DNA from: Sedimentisphaerales bacterium
Lineage (GTDB): Bacteria; Planctomycetota; Phycisphaerae; Sedimentisphaerales; SG8-4
Assembly (NCBI GenBank): GCA_016932895.1
Contig: JAFGCA010000830.1
Location: forward strand, 1 to 46,274
Length of the DNA stretch: 46,274 nucleotides
Reading direction: 5' to 3'
Of this stretch, positions 25,936 to 34,230 are shown piece by piece. The notes below the pieces were generated by a model, which made no database searches, was not told where the DNA came from, and was given only the letters and a program-made list of their open reading frames with translations. Position 1 is the first letter of the stretch. Each line of letters starts with the position of its first letter. Both the position numbers and the translations under genes were made by a program.

Positions 25936-26163
25936 GAGAATACCCCGGACCACGAAGAGCGCGATTTCGACGGGGATGGCGTGGACAAGGGCCAATCCGT
26001 GCCGTGGGATGCGTTCCCCCTCGACCCGAAGGAATGGCGCGACACCGACGGCGACGGCATCGGTGACAACGCCGACACGGATGACGACAACGACGGATAC
26101 AGCGACCGGGACGAACGCCGACGCGGGACCGATCCGCTGGACGCGCTGAGTTTCCCCGCGTAA
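25936..26163 (+). pseudogene. Remnant of a thrombospondin type-3 (calcium-binding) repeat domain
   Basis: In a frame shifted from the preceding gene, the sequence reads DFDGDGVDKGQSVPWDAF, then DTDGDGIGDNADTDDDNDGY and ends GTDPLDALSFPA followed by TAA. These Asp-rich DxDGDG loops are the calcium-binding TSP3 pattern found at the C-terminus of large secreted bacterial proteins. No upstream protein in this frame is present; a 60-residue ORF beginning at 25981 lacks a convincing ribosome binding site. I read it as the tail of a lost gene, or of an extension of the 1254-residue protein that has been cut off by a frameshift. Confidence 0.6.
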
Positions 26164-26190
26164 GATGCGCTCGAACGAAAGAGGCGACAA

Positions 26191-26271
26191 ATGAACGACG
26201 TCCAGATTTTCACAACATCGATCCTGGACGGGATTCGAATCCGACAGTACAAGGGCATGGTGATCGAGTAG
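26191..26271 (+). pseudogene. Truncated YbjQ/UPF0145-like gene start (26 codons)
   Basis: An ATG with GAGG 7 nt upstream opens 26 codons, MNDVQIFTTSILDG and IRIRQYKGMVIE, then TAG. This resembles the N-terminal strand of the YbjQ (UPF0145, heavy-metal-binding-domain) family, whose members begin with a similar TT-x-x-L-x-G-x-x-I-x-x-Y-x-G-x-V pattern and are about 105 residues long. The rest of the family sequence does not follow in any frame, so the gene is broken or deleted. The family assignment is from memory of the motif. Confidence 0.45.
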
Positions 26272-26307
26272 ACGCCCGATTTGGCCCATGGGAGGTCCAC
26301 TGGGAAA

Positions 26308-27291
26308 ATGGCGAAAACCAAGCGTACCTATCCGGCCCTCGTATTGTTCATTCTATCACCGGTGATTGGCGAGCTTCTCAGCGGCTCGGCTCCACCGGCG
26401 GAGTTTTTCCAACCTCTCGGATTCATCATACTCGTGGTACTCTACGGAGGCGGGGCCCTCCTGGTAAGGGAACTGGTGTTTCGCTGGAACAAAGGCTGGC
26501 CCAGTCTGCTGGCGCTGGCGGCGGCGTACGGCGTGGCGGAGGAAGCCTTGATGTGCAAGAGCTTCTTCGACCCGGTCTGGATGGACCTGGGCCCGCTGGC
26601 CGACTACGGCCGCTGGCTGGGCGTCAACTGGGTGTGGGCCTTCGAACTGACGATCTACCACGCGGTGTTCAGCATCGTGATTCCCATCGCCCTGGCGAAC
26701 CTGCTGTTTTTTGAGCGGCGTCACAACCGGTGGATGCCGAACTGGGGACTGTGGATGCTGCTGGCGCTGTGGATTCTCAACGGCGTCGTCATCTTCTACC
26801 AGATCAGCGAATATCGCCCCCCGACCTCACATCTCGGGGTCGCGGCGGCCGTAACCGCCGCGCTCAGCGTCCTGGCCTGGCAACTGCCGCGCAGAGAGCT
26901 GTCGCCCAAGCCCAACCCGAAGCGCGCGTGCCGTCCCTGGCTGCTGCTGGCCCTGGGGTTCGCGGGAGCAGCGATGCTCTTTGCTCTGGTCTGGCTCCTG
27001 CCGCACACGAAGATCCATCCGGCCGCTGTCATCCTGGCCATGACGCTGCTCGCCGCCGTCTTCACGTGGGCGATACCGGCCCTGACGGCGCGACCGGGAT
27101 TCTCGGACAAGCACAGGCTGGCCCTGATCGCCGGCGCCCTGTCGTTCTTCATTCTGCTGTCGCCCCTGCAGGAATGGGACGAGGCCCGATCGGACAACAC
27201 CGCCGGGATGTCGGTCGTCGGGCTGGCCATCCTGGCGATGCTGCTTTGCCTGGGTCACCGGATCAGGCAGCGGCAGAAAACAAGTGGTTAA
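26308..27291 (+). CDS. Multi-pass membrane protein of unknown function
   Basis: The protein has 327 residues from MAKTKRTYPALV; the in-frame TTG at 26281 is less likely. About nine hydrophobic helices are visible, separated by short basic loops. A conserved-looking stretch GVAEEALMCKSFFDP in an early loop, followed by FELTIYHAVFS, faintly recalls the EE and H motifs of CPBP intramembrane proteases, but the third motif and the usual spacing are not clear. It precedes module 2 by 111 bp on the same strand and may or may not belong to it. No function is assigned. Confidence 0.85.
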   Translation: MAKTKRTYPALVLFILSPVIGELLSGSAPPAEFFQPLGFIILVVLYGGGALLVRELVFRWNKGWPSLLALAAAYGVAEEALMCKSFFDPVWMDLGPLADYGRWLGVNWVWAFELTIYHAVFSIVIPIALANLLFFERRHNRWMPNWGLWMLLALWILNGVVIFYQISEYRPPTSHLGVAAAVTAALSVLAWQLPRRELSPKPNPKRACRPWLLLALGFAGAAMLFALVWLLPHTKIHPAAVILAMTLLAAVFTWAIPALTARPGFSDKHRLALIAGALSFFILLSPLQEWDEARSDNTAGMSVVGLAILAMLLCLGHRIRQRQKTSG

Positions 27292-27402
27292 CATTTCTTG
27301 TTTGGCTGCGTCTTACTGGGAGATGGACCATACATGTACACGAGATTCGTGGTCGATGCGGGGGAATCACGCGGACGGTTTGCCTTGTAGGAGCGAAGGG
27401 CG

Positions 27403-28716
27403 ATGACTCAAAGCAAAGTCAAGTTGATGCTCTGGGCCTGTCTGGCAGTAACTCTCTGTGTTTGTCCGCAGGCTCTGGCCGCCCGACCGGAGCCAAACGA
27501 AGCCGTTCTCGAAGACGCCTTCCAGGACGAGCCGGCGGCGCGGACGCTATACGAGCAGATGATCGCGGCGCTGCGCAAGCCGGAAACGCTGTCCTACAAG
27601 AGCCAGTATCGCTGGGAGGCCCAGGGAAAGGAAATCGGCCACTGCACCTACAATATCTGGATGAAGAAGCCGAACTACTTCCTCGTCGAGACGGTGCGGG
27701 CCGACGGCGCGGCCGGCGGGACCCTCGTCGGCACCGGGGACGATCTGTATCTCTACTGGCACGGAGACCGGCCGCACTTTAGCATCGAAGACAGGAAGGA
27801 CTACGAAAAGACCCGCGCGAACGTCTACATGACCAAGCCCACCCCGCTGGCCAGGCACTCGATCGGGCACGAGGTCGGGCGACTTGCAGCGGGGATGAGC
27901 ATGCCGATCATCGATCCGAGCACCTTTCACGGGTACACGGACTCGCTTCAGCCCTATATTGACGGGGTCATGGGGATGGGGACGCAGGACCTGGACGGCG
28001 AAACCTGCGATGTGATCGAAGTGAGCATCATGAAGCACCAGCGGAGTTGGTACCTCTGGCTTTCGCAGAAAGACCATCTGCCGCGCAAGCTCAAGCAGAT
28101 CGTCCGCGTCTCGTACGACATCATCATCCACGAGCAATGGTCGGACGTCACCGGCGACGCCGAGATCCCCACGGAGAAGTTCCAGTGGACACCGCCCGAA
28201 GGGTGGAAGCAATGGAGCCTGCCCAAGCCGGAAGACGTCTTGCTCAAGCCTGGCACCGAGGCCCCCGACTTCGAGCTGCTTTCGGCCACGGGAGATAAGA
28301 TCAAGCTCTCGCAGTACCGGGACAAAATTGTGTGGTTCTATATCTGGCGGGCGGGGTGACCGGCGTGCCGGGAGGAGATGCGTCATCTCCAGAAGCTGCA
28401 TGAGAAATACCAGAAGCAGGGATTGGTCATCCTCGGCTTCAACTCGTCGGACGACAAAAAGATCGCGATGGAGTTCTTTCGCGAGAATTCAGCGACATTT
28501 CCGACCATTATGGATTCGTCGAACGCTGCGACGCACGTATCTTATGAGGGCTACAAATGCTCCGGCGTGCCGCTCAATTACATCATCGACCGCGCCGGCA
28601 AAGTGGTCGATACCTGGTACGGATACGAAGAGGGCCACAAACGTGCCCTGGCGGCATTGGAGAAAGCGGGCCTGAAAATCAAGCAGGAGACTGACGGCGG
28701 TTTGCAAAACAGGTGA
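27403..28716 (+). CDS. Sec-containing DUF2092-like/TlpA thioredoxin-fold protein (selenoprotein 2)
   Basis: This is a single frame of 437 residues when TGA at 28357-28359 is read as selenocysteine (residue 319). The signal peptide ends near ALAARP. The DUF2092-like part shows IDPSTFHGYTDSLQPYIDG and CDVIEVSIMKHQRSWYLWLS, nearly identical to selenoprotein 1. The TlpA part reads GTEAPDFELLSATGDK, IVWFYIWRAG-U-PAC-REEMRHLQKLHEKY, GFNSSDDKKIAMEF and GVPLNYIIDRAGKVVDTWYG. The in-frame ATG at 28378 would otherwise be called as a separate small gene, and GGGAGGAG before it mimics a ribosome binding site. However, the essential second Cys (322) lies upstream of that ATG. It is the first gene of module 2, with the next start 21 nt downstream. 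Confidence 0.88.
28374..28390 (+). promoter_or_regulatory. Candidate bacterial SECIS hairpin, selenoprotein 2
   Basis: GGAGATG-CGT-CATCTCC is a perfect 7-bp stem with a 3-nt loop beginning 21 nt after the TGA. Sequence and spacing are identical to those in selenoprotein 1 although the genes lie 20 kb apart on opposite strands. The stretch also encodes the conserved E-M-R-H-L, so protein-level constraint contributes. Confidence 0.65.
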
Positions 28717-28737
28717 CGGGGCCCCGGGAAGGAGCGA

Positions 28738-30102
28738 ATGCGAAAGACTTCGAGAAAAATACTCACCGGTTTCATCGTCGTGATCGTCGGGCTCAGCGGG
28801 GCATACGCCTTCTCACTGTCTCGTGCGGCGGCAAAGCTGCATGCGGCGCAGGAGGCCTTGCAGGCGGACGGACGACCGCTGGATGCGGCCGCAATGATCC
28901 CCCCCGAGGTTCCCGACGAACAGAACGCCGCCCCGTTATACGAACGCGCTGCGGCCGCGCTGAAGAGGAAACACGCGCCCAGGAAAACCCTGCTCGAGCA
29001 TCTGTCGGATCTTTCCCGACGCGCCTTCAGCGATTCAGCCGACCCCGAAACCCGCGCCGAGTTTGAGCAACTCATCAGACAGGATTTCGTCGTCCGTGCG
29101 CTGGCCGACATCGAGCAAGGGACGCTGCTTCCGGCGTGTCGATTCAATCGCGATTACCACGGAGGCCTGCTCGCGGAGATGCCCATGGACGAGGACGCGC
29201 GGTGGCTCATACGCATTCTGGGGGGCCGGGCCCGCCTGGAGGCCGAAGGCGGCGACCTCCACAAGGCCTGGCAGACCGTTGGCACACAGTTGAGATTCGC
29301 CGGTGCGTTCCGCGACGAGCCGACCTGCGAAAGCCAGTTCACGCGCTTGATTATGATCAACCACTCGCGTTATATCATCCAGTTGCTGTGCGAGATCGCA
29401 GCACCCGATGAGGGCGAGTACCGGGAGGTCGAGAACCTCCTGAAGGGCCTCGATGGCATCGACCCGCTCGTCCGTGCCGTCGACGCCGAACGACTGCTCA
29501 AGGGCGAGTGGCTTTTCAATCTGCCGCGGAACAAACTGTACGAGGCCCTGCCAGAGAACGCGTTAGGGGGGGGCGGCGCGCCCGAGTTCTTCCGCCGTGT
29601 GCTGTTTCGGTTCATCACGTACCGACCCCGTTTCCTCGGCGATCACGCCGCCTACCTCCAGCGGATGAGAAAAGGCGCGATGCTGCTCGAAGGCCCGTAT
29701 GTGCCCCGCGGCACCGAGGGCTACGAAGAGGTCTGGAACGTCCCGGGCAAATACATTCTGACCAACGAACTTTCGCACATGCTTGAGTTCCTGAAAAGGT
29801 ATTACTGCAGCACGATGACGCAACTGCACCTCACGCGGGCGGGCCTGGCCTTGATGCAATACCGGCACGCGCACGGCGCATACCCGGAGACGCTGGACGA
29901 ACTGGGACTGGAGGGCCTGATCGATCCGTTCACGGATGAGCCGCTGCACTACCGCAACGAGGGCGAAGGCTTCCTGGTCTACGGTGTCAACGAGGACGGC
30001 AAGGACGACGGTGGCACCGAGAGAGAATCCCGCCACGACAAAGAGTTCGACATTCTGTGGCGCTTCCCCCGGCCAATTGAGGAAGACGCGAAGGCAGGAT
30101 GA
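28738..30102 (+). CDS. Exported/membrane-anchored hypothetical protein, module-associated family (module 2)
   Basis: This 454-residue protein has AAGGAG 3 nt before the ATG. Its N-terminus MRKTSRKILTGFIVVIVGL is a signal anchor. It shares order and patterns with the module 1 protein at 11240-12580: DEQNAAPLYERAAAAL, GTLLPACRFNRDY, VRAVDAERLLKGEWLFNLPR, LTRAGLALMQYRHAHGAYP and a C-terminal IDPFTDEPLHYRNEGEGFLVYG...DILWRFPRP. The conserved position in both modules suggests a dedicated extracytoplasmic partner of the ABC/TlpA system. I do not recognise any enzymatic motif. Confidence 0.88.
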   Translation: MRKTSRKILTGFIVVIVGLSGAYAFSLSRAAAKLHAAQEALQADGRPLDAAAMIPPEVPDEQNAAPLYERAAAALKRKHAPRKTLLEHLSDLSRRAFSDSADPETRAEFEQLIRQDFVVRALADIEQGTLLPACRFNRDYHGGLLAEMPMDEDARWLIRILGGRARLEAEGGDLHKAWQTVGTQLRFAGAFRDEPTCESQFTRLIMINHSRYIIQLLCEIAAPDEGEYREVENLLKGLDGIDPLVRAVDAERLLKGEWLFNLPRNKLYEALPENALGGGGAPEFFRRVLFRFITYRPRFLGDHAAYLQRMRKGAMLLEGPYVPRGTEGYEEVWNVPGKYILTNELSHMLEFLKRYYCSTMTQLHLTRAGLALMQYRHAHGAYPETLDELGLEGLIDPFTDEPLHYRNEGEGFLVYGVNEDGKDDGGTERESRHDKEFDILWRFPRPIEEDAKAG

Positions 30103-30145
30103 TACCGGTCTATCGTGTAGCTAATCCGAAAGAAGGAGGTACACT

Positions 30146-31120
30146 GTGCTTCAGGAAGCAAACGAGCCGAGCGCCGGCAGCGACGCGCACGCGGCCGTCG
30201 TGGAATGCCAGCGTCTGACCAAGGTGTACAAGAAGCTGCTCTCATCGCACACGAAAGCGGTTCGCGCCTTGAACGAGGTCTCGCTGTCGGTCCGGCCGGG
30301 TCAGATCGTCGGCCTGATCGGTCCCAACGGCGCGGGCAAATCCACCCTGCTGAACCTGATTGCCGGGCTGATCTTCCCCACCGACGGCGAGGTCACCGTC
30401 TGCGGACACCCCGCCCGGTCGATCCAGGCCCGACAGAGTCTCGGCTATATGCCGGAACATCCCGTCTTCCTCGGCGGCTACTCCGCCCGCGCCACGCTGC
30501 GCTACCACGGGGCCCTACTGGGCCTGTCGCGCGCGCAGATAGCCGCCGAGGAAGAAAAATCCATCCGGCGACTACAGATGCAGGAGTTCATCGACCGGCC
30601 TTGTGCGGACTTCTCCCAGGGCATGAAGCAGCGCCTGGCGTTGGGCGTGGCGATGTTGAATGACCCACAACTGCTGTTGCTGGATGAACCGAGCAACGGC
30701 CTCGACCCGGTCGGCATCATCCAGTTGCGCGACCTGCTCAAACAACTGCAGGATGCGGGCGCGGCCGTCGTCATCAGCTCCCACCGCCTGGGCGAGTTGG
30801 AGAAGCTCACCAGCAACTATATGTTCATGCACCACGGACAGATCATCACGTTCGGGGACAACGCGATGACCGGCCAGGCGGGGCAACTCCTTGTCGGCCT
30901 CGAATCCAACGGCCCGCGACTTGCAGAAACCCTGCTGCCGGCTTCCAAGGTGCTGGAGGCATCCGAAACGGAGCTGGCGCTGGCGGTGGACGATCCGGCC
31001 GAAGTCCCCGACATCGTGACCAAGCTGGCCCAAGGCGGCGCCCGCATCACCAGCGTGATGGTACAGCACGAGAACATCGAGGAGACATTCCTGCGGCTGT
31101 GCGATGAGGGGAGGCAGTAG
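30146..31120 (+). CDS. ABC transporter ATP-binding protein (module 2)
   Basis: This 324-residue protein starts with GTG, preceded by a strong AAGGAGGT 7 nt upstream. Walker A is GPNGAGKST, the signature variant FSQGMKQR, Walker B LLLLDEPSNGLDP and the switch His is in VISSHRLGELE. Near-identical stretches such as GYMPEHPVFLGGYSARATLR and the C-terminal ARITSVMVQHENIEETFLRL mark it as the paralogue of 10168-11115. The stop is immediately followed by the permease ATG (no gap). It is the only ATPase in module 2 and may serve both permeases. Confidence 0.95.
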   Translation: MLQEANEPSAGSDAHAAVVECQRLTKVYKKLLSSHTKAVRALNEVSLSVRPGQIVGLIGPNGAGKSTLLNLIAGLIFPTDGEVTVCGHPARSIQARQSLGYMPEHPVFLGGYSARATLRYHGALLGLSRAQIAAEEEKSIRRLQMQEFIDRPCADFSQGMKQRLALGVAMLNDPQLLLLDEPSNGLDPVGIIQLRDLLKQLQDAGAAVVISSHRLGELEKLTSNYMFMHHGQIITFGDNAMTGQAGQLLVGLESNGPRLAETLLPASKVLEASETELALAVDDPAEVPDIVTKLAQGGARITSVMVQHENIEETFLRLCDEGRQ

Positions 31121-31882
31121 ATGAGGGCCTACGAACTGCTGAAAGAGACGCTCTGGAGACGGCGTTCCATTTGGATCGTGCACGTGGTGTGGCTGGCGCT
31201 TTATCTGATGTTCTGGTGGCTGTACTATCCGGACCCGGAGGAGTTCGGCGGCGTGCTCTTTCTCTGCGGCGGTTTTCTTCTGCCGCTGGCGCTCAGTGCC
31301 GGGATTATGGGCGACGACATCGCTTCGGGACGAATCTGCGTCGTGCTGACCAGGCCGCTGCGGCCGGGAACGCTCTTCTTCTACCGTCTCCTGGGCCTGT
31401 CCCTGCAGGGAGCAATACACTTTCTGTTGGCCGGCGTCGTCATTCTCGCTTTCCATGTCGTGACGCGCAAGGGCTCGACGGAGGGCCTGGCCTTCTGGCT
31501 CTTTCTGTCCTGGCTGCTTTTCAACACCTGGGCCGCCCTGTCCACGTCCTCGTCCGTTCTGGTCAGGCGATCTCAGAACTCCCTGCTCCTACTGGTGGCC
31601 TTCGTCACTTTAGGCGGCGTGATGAGCATCTTGATCTGGAACCTGCGCGACTACGCCATCGCAGACGTGCTGAAAGGGATTCTCAGGTACGGCTTTCCGC
31701 CCCACGAACTGCTGACCGACCTGGGCAAGGGAGAATTCGAGGAAAAGAACCTGGCCCTCGCCGGCCTGCATCTGCCGAGGGCCCTCGTGTATGCCGTTCA
31801 CAGTCTCCTGTTGACGGTGCTGTACGCCGTGCCCGGAATTCTGATCTTCCGCAAAAAACAGTTCTTTGCCGAACGCGACTGA
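31121..31882 (+). CDS. ABC-2 type transporter permease (module 2, first)
   Basis: This 253-residue protein has about six transmembrane helices, the N-terminus MRAYELLKETLWRRRSIW, and the shared GDDIASGRICVVLTRPLRPG motif. It begins at the base after the ATPase stop, within whose end GGGAGG serves as ribosome binding site. It is homologous to 9427-10164 and 33356-34117. The conserved N-terminal amphipathic segment probably contacts the ATPase. The substrate is unknown. Confidence 0.92.
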   Translation: MRAYELLKETLWRRRSIWIVHVVWLALYLMFWWLYYPDPEEFGGVLFLCGGFLLPLALSAGIMGDDIASGRICVVLTRPLRPGTLFFYRLLGLSLQGAIHFLLAGVVILAFHVVTRKGSTEGLAFWLFLSWLLFNTWAALSTSSSVLVRRSQNSLLLLVAFVTLGGVMSILIWNLRDYAIADVLKGILRYGFPPHELLTDLGKGEFEEKNLALAGLHLPRALVYAVHSLLLTVLYAVPGILIFRKKQFFAERD

Positions 31883-31920
31883 AACCAGTGATAGGAAATG
31901 GGAAACATCCGGCGCTATTG

Positions 31921-32012
31921 TGTCATCCTGAACGCAGTGAAGGATCTGGGCTGCGGATGGGAAAAACCTCTTTGTCGATAGCCGGATCCTTCGGCTTCGC
32001 CTCAGGATGACA
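31921..32012. repeat. Intergenic inverted repeat (TGTCATCCTGA type)
   Basis: TGTCATCCTGA at 31921-31931 is repeated exactly inverted as TCAGGATGACA at 32002-32012, with GGATC/GATCC pairs further inside. This is a widespread kind of intergenic repeat in bacterial genomes. It separates the first permease from selenoprotein 3 and ends one base before an AAGGAGG sequence. Confidence 0.65.
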
Positions 32013-32052
32013 AGGAGGCGAACATAAATGAAACCTGTCGCAGGGAATACAG

Positions 32053-33369
32053 ATGAAGAAGAAAACGCGAGTGTGGATCGCGATCATCGTCGTCGGCATT
32101 ATCCTGGAGAGCTGGGCGCTCTACGTCCTGCGGCCCTCCGGCGGACGCTGGCGGTATGAGTCGATCGTCAAGGACAAGCCCGCCGCCCACGCCCTGTACG
32201 ATCAGATGATCGCGGCGATGCGCGAGGCCCAGAGCCTGTCCTACGTCTGCTCGTTCAGCGGGCCGGGCGCAAGGGCGAAGAGCTATCGCATCTGGCTCCA
32301 GAAGCCCAACTCCTTCCGCGTGGAGGCGGCCGACGCCGCAGGGGCACTGACCGGCACCCTGGTCGGAGACGGAAACGATCTCTGGGTCCATTGGCCCGGC
32401 AGGTGTCCCCTGATCGACCCCGAGGACACCAACGTCCCGAGAGAATTGTGGTCGTGCCAATACAAAACGCACCCCACGCCGCTGGGTAGGCACTCCATCG
32501 GACACGAGGTCATGGATCTCGGAATCTGGCACATGCCCTTCATCGATCCCAGCACGTTCCACGGATATACGGATTCGCTTCATCCCCACATGGACGGCGT
32601 CGCCGGCCGGGGGACCGATACCATTGGCGGCGAGAAGTGCGACGTGATCGAAGTCTGCTTCATGAACGCCCAGCGAACCTGGTATCTCTGGCTCTCTCAA
32701 AAAGACCACCTGCCCCGCAGGGCCAAACAGGTGATCCGCGGCTTGGGCACTTTCGTCGGGGTCGAAGACTGGCTGGACGTCACCATCGACGCCGACATCC
32801 CACAGGACAAATTCGTCTGGTCGCCTCCGGCAGGCTGGCAGAAATACGTTCGTCCCGACCCGGAGGAGAAGCTGCTCAAGCCCGGCGAGGAGGCCCCGGA
32901 TTTCACCTTGCGCGCCCTGGCCGGAGGCAAGATCACGCTGTCGGATTATCAGGGCAAGATTGTCTGGCTCTACATCTGGCGCTCGGGGTGACCGGTTTGC
33001 CGTGAGGAGATGTGTCGTCTCCAGCAAATCTACGAGAAGTACCAGGACCAGGGCATGCTCATCCTCGGATTCAACACCGGGGACAACAAAAGCATCGCCA
33101 AGCTCATGGTGCGCGAAAACGGAGTAACGTTCCCCAACATCCGCGACGCCTCCTTAAGACTGACCTGGAAAGTATTGGACGCGAAGTACCATGCCACGGG
33201 AGGGGTGCCGACGAATTACATCATCGACCGGCAACGCAAGGTCGTGGATGCCTGGATCGGGCGCGACCACGCCCGCGCCCTGGAGGCCCTGAAGAAAGTG
33301 GGCGTGGAGATAGACCCGAACGATCTGCCGGAACCGGAACCAGAGGACTTCATCGATGAAAGCCTATGA
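32053..33369 (+). CDS. Sec-containing DUF2092-like/TlpA thioredoxin-fold protein (selenoprotein 3)
   Basis: This is one frame of 438 residues if TGA at 32989-32991 is selenocysteine (residue 313). Instead of a cleavable signal it has a membrane anchor (VWIAIIVVGIILESWALYVL). The DUF2092-like part keeps IDPSTFHGYTDSLHPHMDG and CDVIEVCFMNAQRTWYLWLS. The TlpA part is GEEAPDFTLRALAGGK, IVWLYIWRSG-U-PVC-REEMCRLQQIYEKY, GFNTGDNKSIAKL and GVPTNYIIDRQRKVVDAW. The second redox Cys is residue 316. It is more divergent than selenoproteins 1 and 2 yet keeps TGA at the same codon. Its 3' end overlaps the next permease by 14 bp, implying translational coupling. AGGGA precedes the ATG; a stronger AAGGAGG at 32012-32018 leads into a different frame. 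Confidence 0.87.
33006..33022 (+). promoter_or_regulatory. Candidate bacterial SECIS hairpin, selenoprotein 3
   Basis: GGAGATG-TGT-CGTCTCC keeps the 7-bp stem 21 nt after TGA. Relative to the other two copies the loop is changed (CGT to TGT) and one A-U pair becomes a G-U wobble, so pairing is maintained although the sequence and one encoded residue differ (Met-Cys-Arg for Met-Arg-His). G remains second in the loop. Confidence 0.65.
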
Positions 33370-34117
33370 ACTCATCAGAGAGACCTTTTTCCGAAAGACC
33401 TACGTCTGGGTCGTGCATCTGAGCTGGCTGGTCATCTACGGCCTGTTCTGGCTGCTCTTTCTTCCCGGCGACATGGAAGCGGGCGTGTTCATCTTCCTCT
33501 GGGGCGGTTTCTTTCTTCCGCTGGCGCTGAGTGCGGGCATCTTGGGCGACGACATCGCCTCCGGGCGCATCTGCGTCCTGGCGACCAAGCCGTTCTGGCT
33601 GGGCCAGTTCTACATCTACCGCCTGCTGGGACTCTCGTTGCAGGGCGCCGTCCACCTGCTCCTGGGCGGGGCGGTGGTCTTTGCCCTTGACGCGCTCATG
33701 GGACGGGGCATGCCCAACAGGCTGGGCCTGTGGCTCTTTGCGACGTGGCTGCTCTTCAACGCCTGCGCCGCCCTTTCGGCCTCTCTCTCGGTTGTCGTCA
33801 AACGCGCGTACAACTCGCTGGTCCTGCTGCTGGTCGTGGCCCTGTTCTATCTCTTGCTCGGCGTGCTGGCGGGCTATTGGCTGGAACAGGGAACCGCCGA
33901 CTTCATGCGAAAGCTCATCCGGTTCGCGGGGCTGCCCTTCAATCTGCTGCACGGGATGGCCCAGGGCAAATACGGAAAATACAGCTTCGCCGCCGGCAAG
34001 TACGGCCTCACCAAGACCGTGGCCTGCACCGTCCACTGCCTGATCCTCACGACCGTCTACGCCGCCGTCGGAGTGCTCCTGCTGACCCGACGCCAGTTCT
34101 TATCGCAACGCGACTGA
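33356..34117 (+). CDS. ABC-2 type transporter permease (module 2, second)
   Basis: This 253-residue protein has six or so hydrophobic helices, the N-terminus MKAYELIRETFFRKTYVW, and GDDIASGRICVLATKPFWLG. It is closest in pattern to the module 1 permease (KPFW, LSVVV.R.YNSL). Its ATG lies inside the last codons of selenoprotein 3 (14-bp overlap). No ATPase gene follows, so it must use the one at 30146-31120 or act as the partner of the first permease in a heterodimer. Confidence 0.92.
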   Translation: MKAYELIRETFFRKTYVWVVHLSWLVIYGLFWLLFLPGDMEAGVFIFLWGGFFLPLALSAGILGDDIASGRICVLATKPFWLGQFYIYRLLGLSLQGAVHLLLGGAVVFALDALMGRGMPNRLGLWLFATWLLFNACAALSASLSVVVKRAYNSLVLLLVVALFYLLLGVLAGYWLEQGTADFMRKLIRFAGLPFNLLHGMAQGKYGKYSFAAGKYGLTKTVACTVHCLILTTVYAAVGVLLLTRRQFLSQRD

Positions 34118-34157
34118 GAGACAGACACTCTCTCGGTCCCGCCTCACAGGCAGCGAC

Positions 34158-34190
34158 GGGTGGCAGCGTCAAGCGCAGCTTGGCGATGGT
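34158..34190. repeat. Solo arm of the inverted-repeat element, copy F
   Basis: GGGTGGCAGCGTCAAGCGCAGCTTGGCGATGG matches one arm of the 116-bp element; the core and the opposite arm are missing. It lies in the 113-bp space between the convergent genes ending at 34117 and 34231. Confidence 0.75.
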
Positions 34191-34230
34191 GTGTCACGTC
34201 GAGGCGGTGCGTGAATCGCTCGGCCTGACT

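Noticed and set aside
26308..27291. Assignment as a CPBP-family intramembrane protease
   Set aside because: Only a faint EE and a later H pattern are visible; the third motif and spacing are not convincing, so it is left as unknown membrane protein.
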